This document shows, piece after piece, positions 1-11,755 of a stretch of 64,000 nucleotides of DNA (its first letter is position 1; every line of letters starts with the position of its first letter). The stretch lies in assembly GCA_022835595.1 (NCBI GenBank), contig BQUP01000001.1:1116001-1180000 (forward strand). Reading direction: 5' to 3'. Both the position numbers and the translations under genes were made by a program. Source of the stretch: Cystobasidium ongulense (Eukaryota; Basidiomycota; Cystobasidiomycetes; Cystobasidiales; Cystobasidiaceae). The notes under the pieces are model-generated. The model was not told the origin of the DNA. It saw only the letters and a program-made list of their open reading frames with translations, and made no database searches.

Positions 1-54
1 CTGATTTGCTACGGTAAATGTTGGCAGACGCAGGAAGCTGTGAGGCAGATTGCC

Positions 55-1036
55 CTATACTAGCTGGTAGAGAGGTTTCAGAGCGATCTGTATCTCCTGA
101 GGACAGATGTATTGACGATCTTCGTAAGACCATGCTTTGAAATCCGCGAGAGCAGTGTTGACATGTTGTGCGTGTGTGCATATCTAATTGTGACAGCTGA
201 TTATTAAAACATTTCTCACACTCCCTCAAGGGTGATGTACTCACCAAGTGATGCAGAGCACCAATGGGGAGCTCTCGAAGCGTATCCATACTGATGTTTT
301 GAAGCGGAAGCTCGGCTGCCTTCTGAACCACGATTCTAGCTAAATCCTCGTCATTGACGAGCGATGCTCGCGTAAAAACTAAGAGTGCCTCCTTGTCATC
401 CATGTCCGATACAGAAAGGCTGAACAGTGAACAGTAAGCCTGTTGTGTGGAGCCCTGAGACGAAGTACGGAAGTGAACTGACCGAAGGAGGGTCGAGCAA
501 AGTACTCTGAGTGCTGTAATTTGATACTTGTTGGCGGCTTCGAAAACCTCTAGCAGAACTGTAGCCGGTGTTCCTACCCGCATTATGTCTCCAAACAGAG
601 GCATGTTGTAGGCGTAGAGTAATACTACATATACGATCTTCCAGTCTTCTGTCAAGTAAACTCGCGGGAGGGGTTGTTCTTGCTGAGGACCAGCAGTCTC
701 TACCATGTCCTGAAAGAAGGTTGATATAGCGGCGAGTCTGGAGCGATGGACTTTGAAGATGTACTCTCTAATATCTTCGCATTCGGTGGTTTCATCTGCT
801 ATGGGTGGACACTGGATCTCCAGATCTGCGTCACGAGGCTTGAGGGTATCTAAAGCCTGGGCGAAGGTCTGCGTTACTTGGGTGAATGATACTCGACTGC
901 CATGTTGGCACGATTTAGGAGAGAGACTCGTGAGCAATGTATGTGTCGGTACAGAAGCAAGCAAAAGTCATGCTGGAGAAGCTGTGGTGCTGAACAGACA
1001 ATGTTGAACACGCTCGCGCAGGGGGCAGCTTTGGAG
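55..1036 (-). CDS. BTB/POZ domain protein, 5' end uncertain
   Basis: An open frame on the minus strand from about 960 down to 245 encodes a BTB/POZ-like fold, with DADLEIQCPP, then YIFKVHRSRLAAISTFFQDM, then VYLTEDWKIVYVVLLYAYNMP and a helical BACK-like stretch. BTB domains mediate dimerisation and often recruit cullin-3 or transcription partners; this one has no other recognisable domain. A 61-nt intron (184..244, GTGAGT donor, TTAG acceptor) joins a short last exon that ends with a TAG at 55..57. The BTB frame has no suitable ATG before the domain, so a 5' exon is needed. The best guess is an ATG at 1034..1036 (MEERRSEST) joined by an intron ending AACGCAG near 877, but the donor there is weak. 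Fungal BTB proteins of this size are numerous and mostly uncharacterised. The family call is fairly secure; the first exon is not. Confidence 0.7.
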
Positions 1037-1538
1037 TTCGTCGACTCGGACCGCCGTTCCTCCATCTCGTCTTCCTACCTACACGATTCATCATTTACAA
1101 TTGGACCTTATCATGCCATCATGGTGCTGCAGTGCAGTACACGAACTCAGCATGGCCGGCTCTGGCGTGTCTTCAACGAGCTGGCCTCCATCGACTTCAT
1201 TGCTCGTTGCAGGCGCGGAGTGATGGAAGCAGGAGCTATCCCAGCGAGAGATGCAGTACGCCGTTGATATGATTGTGCAGTGGATGGGTGTATCATGGCC
1301 AGTGATTGACAAGAGAAGAGAAGAGAAGAGACGATTGCAATATCGGCTGGCTGGATGTCTTTGATTTCCTAAAGAAAGAAGGCGCGCCGGGGAGAAGAGG
1401 CAGCAAGTTATTAATACACGGGCTATGCAGGAGCACAGTCAGAACATGGACAGTCATATGCGCGTGAAGATGGGAGAACGAAGAAGCTCGACTCGCTCCA
1501 TCCTACTTGCTTCTGCACTGACTTGCATCCACCCAGCC
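1037..1538. other. Divergent intergenic region
   Basis: About 500 nt between the divergently transcribed BTB and Tvp38-like genes. It holds a short perfect (AAGAG)4 run at 1311..1330. Small open frames here overlap on both strands and show no coding character. It presumably carries both promoters; I see no clear TATA box. In-frame ATGs upstream of the chosen Tvp38-like start (1425, 1446, 1458) could extend that protein by up to 38 residues. Confidence 0.5.
1311..1330. repeat. (AAGAG)4 simple repeat
   Basis: Four perfect AAGAG units in the shared upstream region of the BTB and Tvp38-like genes. It is a purine-rich microsatellite with no assigned role. Confidence 0.8.
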
Positions 1539-3385
1539 ATGCCTCCGTCCACCCACTATCCCCCATACGGCCAGTCCATCCACCGCGTCGCTGTGCCCGG
1601 AGAGAGCGAGCAGGAGCGAGCAGCGTATAGGAATGAGTCACAAGAGTACACACAGAACAGCAGCTACCCAGGTATGGCCATGCATCCACTACCGCCTGCT
1701 GCTGCCAACGATCACGCTCGCGAAGCATCAAGCCAGAGCTATGCTTCATATCCAGACTCGGCGTATGCTACAGTAGGCAGTCAGAGCAGAGAGAACAGCA
1801 ACACCAGCACTCCCCAAGCATACAACACCCGCAGTCAACCACCGAGATATGCTTCGCCAGTACAAAATGGAGCCCCTCCCGTCGACCAGCAAGATGCAAA
1901 CTACCCACGTGCGCAGGTGGCAAACGGGCACCCGGCTTCCTATCCTACGTATACCGAACAACAGCAGCAGCAGCATCCAGCCAAACCAGCACCCTCAGGC
2001 GAGGTGGTCGGGAAAGGATGGGCTGGCTTCAGTCTTCAGGATATACGTGATCTGAGTCCGAAAGCGAAGAAGCGCTTGATTTGGTGAGTTCTTACATCTG
2101 CCATTTCACCATGCAAGCAGAGTAGTTATCGAAGCTTACAATTTACTAACATATGCTATACAGGATTGCCATACTTGCCATCATCATCCTCATCATCCTA
2201 ATCCTCTTTGAAGTCTACAAAGACGACTTCGAAAGATGGGTCACTCCACTGCGCGACTGGCTGAGAGAACGAGAAGCCTGGAGTTGGACAATTCCACTTG
2301 CTATTCTGATTATTCTCAGTTGCCCTCCTCTATTTGGAGCAGAAGTCGTCCTGCTGATAGTCGGGGTGAGTACTTTATACACGGCCGATTACGGTGTCTC
2401 AATCAATTCTGACCAAGCACAATCATTGCTTCAAACGTACCTTTAGTTGGCTTTTCCAATCGGAGTGTCAATTGGTATCGCATGCGCAGGTGCTATAATA
2501 GGCGAAGCATTAGTATTGTAAGTTGTTTTTACAATCTTCGAGAAAGTGACCACTCTCTCTTTCTTCCGTTGGCAGATTGCTGATCTACAAAGACAATCTT
2601 GTCGAAATCGCAGCCTCCTTTTCAAATATGCACTCTCAGCGAGAGTACGTCGTAAATGTGAAGAAAAAGTTAGCTGGGCCGCAGTTGCAAGAGTTTCGGA
2701 AGAAGTTGGATTCAAGGGTGTTATGATTATAAGATATAGTATAGTTCCGCCTCGTAAGTCTAAAAGCTGCGATATCAGCCTGTTTCTATGCTAGAATTCA
2801 GCTGAACCGCTTGGAACCCATAATCGTTTCTTGTTTGAAGATTTGGCAAATCCTATCTTTGCGACCACGGGCATGTCTTTCTTGTAAGCCAATGCCATTC
2901 ACGTATGCGATTTAAAGTTCGAAGTCAAGAGGCTGCTTACTAATCAGACTGAACTGGAATGTAATACTGACACTCTTCACCCTACCAGCCTCTACATGGT
3001 CTCAGTCATCCTCTCTCTACCAAAGCAAATCATTTTCGTAGTTCTAGGAGATCCAACCTCCAAAGGCAAGACAGGAGCCAAAATCGGCAAAGTAATAGCC
3101 GTTGCTGTTCTAGTGATCATTACACTTTACGGAACCCGATGGATTCGAAAACGATTACTTATAGCAACAAAGGAAATAGAAGAAGAAAGGAATGCTGATG
3201 TCATTAATAAACAACGTCAACAAGGTTTACCTATTGATTTAAATGCTAATCCTTATCCTCCACCTGAAGATTTGGCAAATATGACCCCTGGAGATAGAAT
3301 GGAATGGGAGCAACAAATGAGATTGGATAGAGAAAGACAGAAAAAGTCTGAACAAACAAATGCATATGTACAAAGCAGCTCGTAG
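1539..3385 (+). CDS. Tvp38/VTT-domain (SNARE-associated Golgi) membrane protein, copy A
   Basis: Predicted 465-residue multi-pass membrane protein of the Tvp38/TMEM64 branch of the DedA/VTT superfamily. Relatives act in Golgi or ER membranes and several VTT proteins are lipid scramblases. Exons: 1539..2083, 2164..2365, 2447..2517, 2614..2753, 2841..2883, 2989..3385; all phases close. The first about 180 residues are hydrophilic, Pro/Gln/Ser-rich and probably cytosolic. Then come a TM helix (IAILAIIILIILILF), a second (IPLAILIILSCPPLFG), the VTT core with GEALVFLLFKYA, and the family signature RYSIVPPHLANPIFATTG followed by LPKQIIFVVLGDP. The C-terminus is a charged helix. The start was set at 1539 (MPPSTHYPP); upstream in-frame ATGs are possible. 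A tandem paralogue with the same exon phases lies directly downstream. The family is secure; the exact function is not. Confidence 0.88.
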
Positions 3386-3648
3386 AGGTACTGCCATGAA
3401 TACGTAAGGCTCCCGGCTAGCTTGGCCACGTGAGCATGCCATCGAAGAAGTGGGCGGTGCAGAATGGTTGGACTGTCACGCGGAATGTCTGTGAAAGATG
3501 TAAACGGTCTAACAAGCTTACTAGGCCATGTCTAAACTGGGTTTTCATCTGAACTATCGCTCAACATGCTTTCCCGTTCTTTCAGCTAGGTGCATGTCTT
3601 CTCCCTACGCATCCTTTGGACAAAAGACACAAGCAGAAGTTTCACAGC

Positions 3649-5519
3649 ATGGCTACTCCACATGCGATGAAGAAGCCAGGCGACAGGAAAAACCTACCTC
3701 CTTTCGCTCATTCGACTAATCGGGACAGTCAAGCGTGGACGACAGCAGGTGCAGCGGTGGGCTTTGTGCAAGAGGTCGACGAGCATGCATCATCTGAGGC
3801 GCACGGTCAAGGCACAGAAGGAGAGTTGCACGCATCGTCCCAACCCAACCCCTCGACGCTTCAGGATCTCGGACAAGGCCACGTATCCGAGGGAGTCATT
3901 CAGAGTAGTGAGAATGTGCAACGGAAGCTTCAGAAACAACGCTCAGTAGTAGCACGAAAGCAGGTCCACTATCCTTCCGATATCCGACCAGTAAAAGTGT
4001 ATTCTCGATCTAGTGTAGAGCATGCATCATCTGAGGCGCACGGTCAAGGCACAGAAGGAGAGTTGCATGCATCGCCCCAACCCAACCCCTCGACGCTTCA
4101 GGATCTCGAACAAGGCCACGTATCCGAGGGAGTCATTCAGAGTAGTGAGAATGTGCAAGGGAACCTTCAGAAACAACGCCCAGTAGTAGCACGAAAGCAG
4201 GTCTGCTATCCATCCGATGTCCGACCAGTAAAAGTGTACCCTCGGTCTAATGTGGAACAAGATCCTGATATTGAACGCCTGAGAAGCGCAGCAGCTATTA
4301 TACATCCAATACTGAATAACCCAATCATTACTAATTCGAACCCGCGCGGACCTAGAAAGCAGAAATGGAAAGCTGTCATCAAGAGAAATCTATGGTGGTG
4401 AGTCGCAATTTAGCTCCTTTAGTCACACAACACAACTTTAAATCTTCTCTGCTAAGGCATTTCCCTCTTCTTTTTTTTGCAAACAGGTTTATTCCACTGA
4501 ACATCATCATATCAATCGGCTTCATACTGTATTTCAAATATCAGGATGATATCGCTAAGGGAACAGATAGTGTTCGTCAATGGTTGGCCGAACGAGCTGT
4601 CTGGTCATGGAGTGTTCCAACAGCTATACTCATCCTCCTAAGCTGTCCTCCATTCTTTCTCATTCCTCTCGCATCAGAGATTGTGCAGTTCTTGGTCGGC
4701 GTGAGCTTTTCCTTACGTTAACAGATCTTTCCAATCTTTCCTCTGCTAAACTAACTAACATCATTTTCTTCCCCTTCCAGCTGACGTATCCACTTTGGAT
4801 CGCAATTGGAGTCGCGGCCTTGAGTACGCTCGTCGGTGACGGTGCTTTATTGTTAGTTGCTCCTCCAATCTTTGCAAAGGCACTTGGCCCTAGTCTTACG
4901 ATTTTTAACCATTCAAGCTTAATTTTCAAGTATGCCGCCTCTGATTGGGTTTGGAAGAGATGCGAGAAACGCTCGAATTGGGCATCTATAGCCCGCGTTT
5001 CACAAGAAGCTGGCATAAGGGGCGTACTTATGATTCGTTTCAGTATTGTCCCACCCAGTTAGTTTCGACTTAACCTTGACTTGCCTTGGGATTATGTCTC
5101 TACTGACTAACATGTAATTGATATGCCATAACTACCAGGTCTAGCAAATCCAATCTTTGCAACCACAGGCATGAGTATCTGGCTGTAAGATCTGTTCCAA
5201 ATAGTACTTGTCCACTACCTTGCTAATGGGGTCTAGACTGATCAGGTACACCGCAACAATCGTCATTTCTCTGCCAAAACAGATCGTTCTCGTCATTCTC
5301 GGCTTTCCATCAACTAAGGACGATAAAGGCGTCATGGCCGCAAAAGGTATCTCGGTAACAGGTTTCATAATAATTACTATTTGGGGAACACTCTGGTTAA
5401 GAGGAAAACTTCGCTTAGCTAAAGACGCAATCCAAGCTGAGAGAAATGAAGAATTATCGGATGAAATTAGAAAGCAAGTAAGGTTAGCAGCTGAGCAGCT
5501 TGAAAAAGATATTCCGTAA
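3649..5519 (+). CDS. Tvp38/VTT-domain membrane protein, copy B (tandem paralogue)
   Basis: Predicted 497-residue paralogue of the gene just upstream. Exons: 3649..4397, 4487..4700, 4781..4851, 4918..5057, 5139..5184, 5246..5519, with the same six-exon layout and intron phases as copy A. This shows a tandem duplication that postdates the intron pattern. The VTT core is clear: WSWSVPTAILILLSCPPFF, GDGALFLIFKYAA, RFSIVPPSLANPIFATTG, SLPKQIVLVILGFP. The N-terminal hydrophilic domain is unlike that of copy A: it contains two near-identical 79-residue repeats (nt 3781..4017 and 4018..4254). The GTTAGT donor at 4852 removes what would otherwise look like a Pro-rich insertion. Likely Golgi or ER membrane, by family. 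The divergent N-terminus suggests different partners from copy A. Confidence 0.88.
3781..4254 (+). repeat. Two tandem 237-nt coding repeats in Tvp38-like copy B
   Basis: Two direct copies, 3781..4017 and 4018..4254, each encoding 79 residues beginning EHASSEAHGQGTEGELHAS and ending in a VKVY(S/P)RS(S/N)V segment. They differ at only a few positions, so the duplication is recent or homogenised. Unit length is a multiple of three and keeps the reading frame. Confidence 0.92.
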
Positions 5520-6164
5520 ATGAACCAAGAGTGTGTTACTTTCATTGAATCAACTTTGTAAAACCAGGTATATTTTAAAATTGCTGTTTTATATTTGAGA
5601 AATACGGCAATTCAACCAGGACGTTGATAAGAGGAAATGACATCTGTTTCCAGCACTAAGTTAAATAAGGAGAGTAATCGAAACATAGTAAAACCCTCCT
5701 TGGTATGAAAAGATATCAGACAAAAGGGCTAGATTTACAAACAATGACGAAAATTCCTGCCGACAGACCACTGTTCGAGAAGTGTCAATTCCGAGCGGCA
5801 AACCCTTGATGGAAGAAATAGCAAGAAGAAATCGATAGCTTTAATTCGAAAAAAGATGCGAAAGATCCAGATATAGACAGAATGTAGTATTAGGGTAGCT
5901 AGACAGAAAGATAGGAAAGTCCAGGTGGCTGTATAGCTAAGTCGCGGATTTTGACGTGTTTTCATCCGTTACGACGGTAGATTAGGTGATTTTTAGAGAA
6001 TGTAAGCCGTGGATGTATGTTGCTATAGACATATTATTGTTCGAATGAAGCGGTCCAGCGATCTCTAACGGTTCGACGTGTGCCATGCCTGACAGGATCC
6101 AAACTGACCAAAGCAGATAAATAGGTGAAGGTGAGGAGAGAAGACAGCGATAAATGACTCGCTA
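5520..6164. other. Convergent intergenic region
   Basis: About 645 nt of AT-rich DNA between the 3' end of Tvp38-like copy B and the 3' end of the minus-strand kinase gene. It should hold both 3' UTRs. No credible gene on either strand. Confidence 0.5.
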
Positions 6165-9100
6165 CTACTGAGGTGGTTGTTGCATCTGGTGATGATGATG
6201 ATACATCTCGGGAGTGAAGGGTAGTTGACCCGAAGAATTATTATATTGCCTACTATTAGCCGATATAGTTGAATTATTCGAATGATTAGAATGTGAAGTA
6301 TGAGGAGCACCATTTTGAGGGTGTGTTGTAGTATCATCGAAAACGAATTCTTTAGGCGGTGGGCGATCGAAAGATTGTATTGGCGGAAGGGAAATATTAT
6401 GCTGTTGATGATTTGGATGTCCTTGACTCAATACTTGGGAAGGACTATGAGGAGGTCTGAAATAGAGAGGTGATTCAGGGTGAGAATGTGACGATCCACT
6501 TGTCGGACTCGTGCTTGAAGAAGCAGCATCCGCAGCAGATAGACCTTTGAATCGTCCAACAAGACCATATTCGAGACTTGACGTCCCGCTTCCACTCGTG
6601 CCAAGGTCGCGTCTACCATATCCACTTGCAGGAGCATGTCCAGATCCGGTCGAGCCAACAGAGAGGTGACTTTGTCCACTAAAGCTAGAAACGGACGGAC
6701 TTCTCCGCAAAGGAGCGAGGAATCCACCTTGACGACCAGGACGAGGTGGACCTGGATCGGAATCCATAGTAGACACAGTCGACATTGTGTTCTGCGATGA
6801 GATACTGAATCGTCTCTCTGATCTTGTTTCATTCGAAGACATCGAATGAACATCATCATCGACGTCTCTTCGGCGTGCTTTATATCTTGCATCAGGCGCA
6901 TACTGCTGTGAGCTCGAATATTGATTGACAGCAAGTCTCGTCCTTTGGAAGCCATCACAGATCATGTCAGATCGTTGTATTGTGACATAGTCAATGAGAA
7001 AGACTTCAAACTTACCTAGGATCCTCAGCTATTTGAGGCAAAGTTTGACCATTCAACATAGCCTGTTGTTTCCTCTGTTCCAACAAAGCTCTTTTCTCTT
7101 TATCCGAAAGAGGTTTACTACTTGACGCAGCAGGTACACTTTGTTGTTGACCATAAGAATGTAAAGGATCAGCAGCTTGAGCAAGAGCATTACGTTTTTG
7201 CATAACAGCTCTAGCTCTTTCTCTAGCTGCTTTAGTAGCTGCTTCTCTCTTCAATTTTTCAGCTTCCTTAGCTAACCTCTCAGCTTCCTTCTTTGCCTTC
7301 TTTGGATCTAATGGCATTGTTGGTTGTTGAGGTTGAGTGGGAGGTTGCTCAGGCGCGTGTAGTGATCGCTCAGATGGTGTGCGTTTCAAGCTTGAACCGC
7401 TATTACTGGTGATTGAGAAGTAAGAAACGCTAGCATTGGAAGGAGCCGTTGGCGCATAGTTTGAAGGATGGATAAGAGGTTGCTGTTGAGGATGATACTG
7501 AGGTTGCTGGTGCGTACTCGCCGCAGAGGACGACGAGTTATTATTACTATTGTTACTACCAAGTAAATTCGACATCCAACTCTTCTTTCCTTTAGTATTA
7601 GATGCTTTGAGACTTTCTTGTGAATCTGATTTTGGTACTCCAGCAGAAGCGACGGCATGCAGCGAAGCGGAAGAAGGATGGTTATTCTGCGATCTCTGCA
7701 GAGCTTCCCTCTCAAAGTCGACACTAACATTATCCGCATCGTTCCTAGCGCGGCGTATTGAAGGATGACGAGCCATAGCACCACCAGGGCCAAGATTCGA
7801 AGGTATTTGTTGATGAGAATGAACAGAAGAAGGATAATTCGAGGGTAGAGCGAAATTTGGACTTGGAGGAGCTTCACCGTATGTGACAGGTAAAGACAGA
7901 ATAGAAGCAGCACGAGTAGGAGCGATACCTTCGAAAATAGATCCATCATAGAAGGTAGAAGCACCACCAGCTGAACCTCTTCTTCCACCCGAACCACCAG
8001 AATGCGCAGAGATACCAGAATACACAGATGGGTTGTACAAGGATCCAGAGTGTGTGGAACTTGGATAACCATTTGCTCCTTGACGTAATTGCTGTTGATA
8101 AGATGAAGCATAATGATGTGAATGTGGAGGAGGTAATTGAGGTGAAGCTTGTTGCTGCGATATATGAGGAGGGGGTAAAGAAGCGCTTCCTTCTCTTGCA
8201 AAGCTATACACCGAACTAGGTGCAGGGGAAGCTCTACCCATTTGATGTAGGTGATGTTGTCCTCCGTTCATAGCGACTGAAGTAGGAGACATCATTGTCT
8301 CATCCGCACCATCCATTGATACATCATTCACGCTTTCAGGGTATCCCACAGCAGGAGAAGGTGCAGAACCACCATGAACGACATGCATTCCACCTAGTCC
8401 GACGCTATCATTCGACGTGATACTGTGCTGTAGCGAAATTTGCCTATCGCGTGATTGCTGCTGAGCATGATATTCGGGGCTTGAAGCGGAAGAAGGTTGA
8501 GGGTATGAGGGTTGAGGTGAAGATTGATATGAAGTAGCCGATCCAGGAGCAGGTTGTGGCATACCAGCTGGATAATGATGACGCTGTTCGAAGCTCTGTC
8601 TGCTGAATTGAGACGCTTGAGTGTGAGAAGTATGTGAAGAGGGTACATTGCGTGGAGAAGGGAAAGAAGCTGAATTCGGAGCTGGTAATCCATATGAATG
8701 AGCTGAAGAAGGAGTAGGTAAAGAGTAAATCTTCTGTTGTTGCTGAGCTTGTAATTGTTGTTGTTGCTGCTGTATCGTCTGAGCCTGTTGTTGTTGCTGT
8801 TGTTGTTGACGTACATGATTAGGAAGAGCAGGAATAACAGTAGGTTCTAATAGAGGAGTAATTTCTCTAAAATAAGAATGATTCAAACATTCTATCGTAG
8901 TTAAGCGTATTTTAGGATCATATCTCATTAAATCAGCCATCATATCAATCAATTGTAAAGGAACTAGATTTTTATCAAATAAGTTATAAAAATTCATAGG
9001 TTGAATTTTTGGAAAACTAAATCCGACTGATTTTGCCATTTTAATTGACCTATCCCAATATCCTCCTCCTTTTATTTTACCACTATGTTCATAATTACCA

Positions 9101-10792
9101 TAATTTGTAGTTGGATCTCCTAGTACTTCACAAATTCTAAAAACTTGATCTACTTCAGATTGTCCTGGAAACAATGGTTTCAAGTTTACCATTTCTGATA
9201 AAATTGTACCTAATGCCCACATATCAACTGGATGTGAATAATCTCTACTTCTTAGAATAACTTCAGGTGCTCTGTACCATCTTGTAGAGACATATTCCGT
9301 ATAAGGTGGTTTACTCAATGTCTCCCTCGCCAGACCAAAATCTGCAATCTTGACAATAGCGACAACATCCTTTTCCGGCGGCCTATCGCGTATTGAAACA
9401 GTCCCCGGTATCGATTGTTGAGTGCTTGAAATTGAAGAAGTAGGTATAGGAGGTATATAAGCAGGATAATCCGCCAAACCAGTCGTAGTGATCAATAGAT
9501 TTTCAGGTTTCATATCACGATGAAAGAAACCAGATTGATGAATATGATGTAAACCAGCTAACATTTGTTTTAATAGACTTGCTACTAATCCTGCTGCTAG
9601 TGGTCTACCTTTGCGGGATTTTGTTAATTGGTAGAGGTTTCCTTCCATGCATTCGAATACAAAGTAGAGTTCTTTACTTGATGGAAGGAGGAAGGCATCG
9701 TAAAGTGGAATGATATTTGGATGTGCCGCTATCGAGCGAAGGGACTAGAAACAATTACACATTCCAGACGTCAGCTGCCTTTTCTCAATGACACATCTGA
9801 TTAGACCTGGGAGTGGGCTCACCTTCAACTCCTTCAGCTTCATACACTCATCCCAACCACCTTCAAAAGCTTTCTTCATCCTCTTTAACGCAACAAGACG
9901 TTTTCCTTTATATTCCGGTCTAGAACTTGGTCCAGGAGGTCCTGTTCCTTTCGGTAATCTGTTCAAGTCCGAAGGGAAAAGGAACAAGGCATCAGGGCCA
10001 AGAGAGAGAGACATGCATCAGATTTACTGCTATACGTCTGTCCTTTTCGCCACACAACATCGAAATGCAAGGGGAAAAAACTCACGCTAAAGGAGAGTGC
10101 CAATCTGCCAACCAGACCGTACCAAAACTTCCATCACCTACTTCTTTAAGTATAGTATATGATCTATTCGCAATGACAGGGTTAAGGGTAGGAGGAGGAG
10201 GACAATTTTCATAAATGACATCTCCCTCTCTAATGAAATTAGCAGCGGTTGATGAGGATGATGTATTCGGTGCTGTACTTGGTGTATCATTGCGAGTAAG
10301 ATTGTTATTGTACGATTGAGAAGAGGAAGATGTTGATGGTGGATATGGTGATGCGTTATTGTATACTTGGCCCCCGCTACTACTGCCATTCGGTTGCTGC
10401 TGCTGATGTGGGTTCGTCCGGGTTAATGGTATAATAGAGGTACCAGCCGAAGAGGAAGTAGTTGCAGTATTCGTCGTACTCGAATAAGAAGATGAGTTTG
10501 ATGGTATAGTATGTGAATAATTAGATGATGACGGATGATGAGCAGATGAGCTCGACGCGACCGAAGCTGATGTAGAAGGGTGATACATCGTCGACGCTCC
10601 ACTGTTCGATGTAGCAGAAGGATGCGATACGGAAGGAGGGTGATATATCATTCCACTCGTTGAAGCATGGATAGAGCTGCTATTGGAAGCAGCTATTGAA
10701 GGGTAATAAGCGTGTGATTGAGGAGTGGAGAGGGGCATACCATTCGGTACGGCAGCTGTAGAATGCATATTTGAAACGGGGGAGGCTGCCAT
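6165..10792 (-). CDS. Crk1/Ime2-like protein kinase (RCK/MAK family)
   Basis: Predicted 1449-residue Ser/Thr kinase. Exons in transcript order: 10086..10792, 9823..9958, 7016..9744, 6168..6942 plus stop at 6165..6167. A Ser/Thr-rich leader of about 210 residues precedes the Gly loop (VGDGSFGTVW) and the catalytic Lys (LVALKRMKKAF). Catalytic HRDMKPENLL lies near 357, DFGLAR near 417, activation loop TEYVSTRWYRAPE near 431, and DMWALGTILSEM follows. The TEY loop and STRWYRAPE match the Ime2/MAK/ICK family. In Ustilago the homologue Crk1 integrates nutrient and MAPK signals in morphogenesis and mating; this role is inferred. About 40 extra residues sit between PENLLI and KIADFG, as in Ime2 relatives. 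The long C-terminal tail is poly-Gln, Ser and Pro rich with a basic coiled coil (KKAKKEAERLAKEAEKLKRE). Large kinase for the family, mainly through its tails. Confidence 0.9.
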
Positions 10793-11381
10793 TTTGTTCT
10801 GATGTGCTAGTGGCTCTTTCCTTCTATCAAAATTAGCCCTTGATGGCGATGCCTATGCTTCTTGCCTCTTTGCTACGATCCGCCGACAGGCTGCTGCCAA
10901 AAAAAGGACAGCTAATGGCCGACGATAATTGTGCCAAGTTTTGAAAGATGTTCGTAATTGAAGACAGATTGATTGTTAAGCTCGCTGCTGCGACTAGGGC
11001 TGTCGTTGTGGTCCCTTGAGTCGACTAGGATTGTTCTCGTCGCTTGACGAGATCGGAGACCGAGACCGAGGCTGCTGTCCACTCTGTGCCTCTCGAGATG
11101 TGCTTTCAGACGATAGATATGCCGAGGATATAGCAGATACCAATCCTAAATTACTGTTTCTTTTTCAGTTGTCTATCTATGTGGATCGTCCGACTCTGTC
11201 AAAGTGAAGAATGATCGGGTCCTCCTCGTGTTTCGTGTGATTGTCCGAGATGCAGTAATGGTCGGCTGTTCGAGCATGGGACAGTGGGGGATTGCGCTGG
11301 GTTGCTCTGCGTGCGTGTGTTCGGAGACGCAGCAGGATGGTTTCTATTCTACTAGGTCGTAATCTTGACTGACTGTCTCTG

Positions 11382-11414
11382 GCTTGCTCGCTCGCTCGCT
11401 TGCTCGCTCGTTCG
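11382..11414. repeat. GCTY tetranucleotide repeat
   Basis: About eight units of GCTC/GCTT in the kinase-elongase intergenic region, imperfect. Confidence 0.75.
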
Positions 11415-11732
11415 GGCTGCGCGAAGAGGGGAGGCAAGGGCCGCGAATGCGATGTGAACGCGTAGCCTGGTTGATGATGTGCGGTAGGTAGTAAATGGTA
11501 TTGAAATGGAGGAGAGAGTGGATTAATCTCCCTCTGTCGGGTATTTGCTATTGCAAGTTACAGTTACTGGTGATTAGCGTCGATGAGACTTGCACTAAGT
11601 AATCCAGGCGAGTAGGTAGGTCTCGAGGGGGGATGTGGGCGATGCGATGGATGAGTGGGGTCTACCTTGACGTAGCAGTGTCCTCTGCGAGCCTGCTATT
11701 GCAGTGTGGTGTGTGCGACTGTATAGCTTCCT

Positions 11733-11755
11733 TGCCTGCCTGCCTGCCTGCCTGC
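11733..11755. repeat. (TGCC)n tetranucleotide repeat
   Basis: Five or more TGCC units in tandem between the kinase and elongase genes. Confidence 0.8.

Noticed and set aside
2518-2613. Apparent frameshift in Tvp38-like copy A after GEALV
   Set aside because: An intron with a GTAAGT donor and an ATCGCAG acceptor restores GEALVFLLFKYA, and copy B has the same intron at the same phase.
3781-4254. Direct repeat considered as terminal repeats of a mobile element
   Set aside because: The two units are adjacent, in frame and wholly coding, with no element between them.
7386-8816. Long hydrophobic minus-strand frames inside the kinase gene
   Set aside because: These are alternative-frame shadows of Gln/Ser-rich codons in the kinase tail and read as Leu/Ile-rich artefacts.
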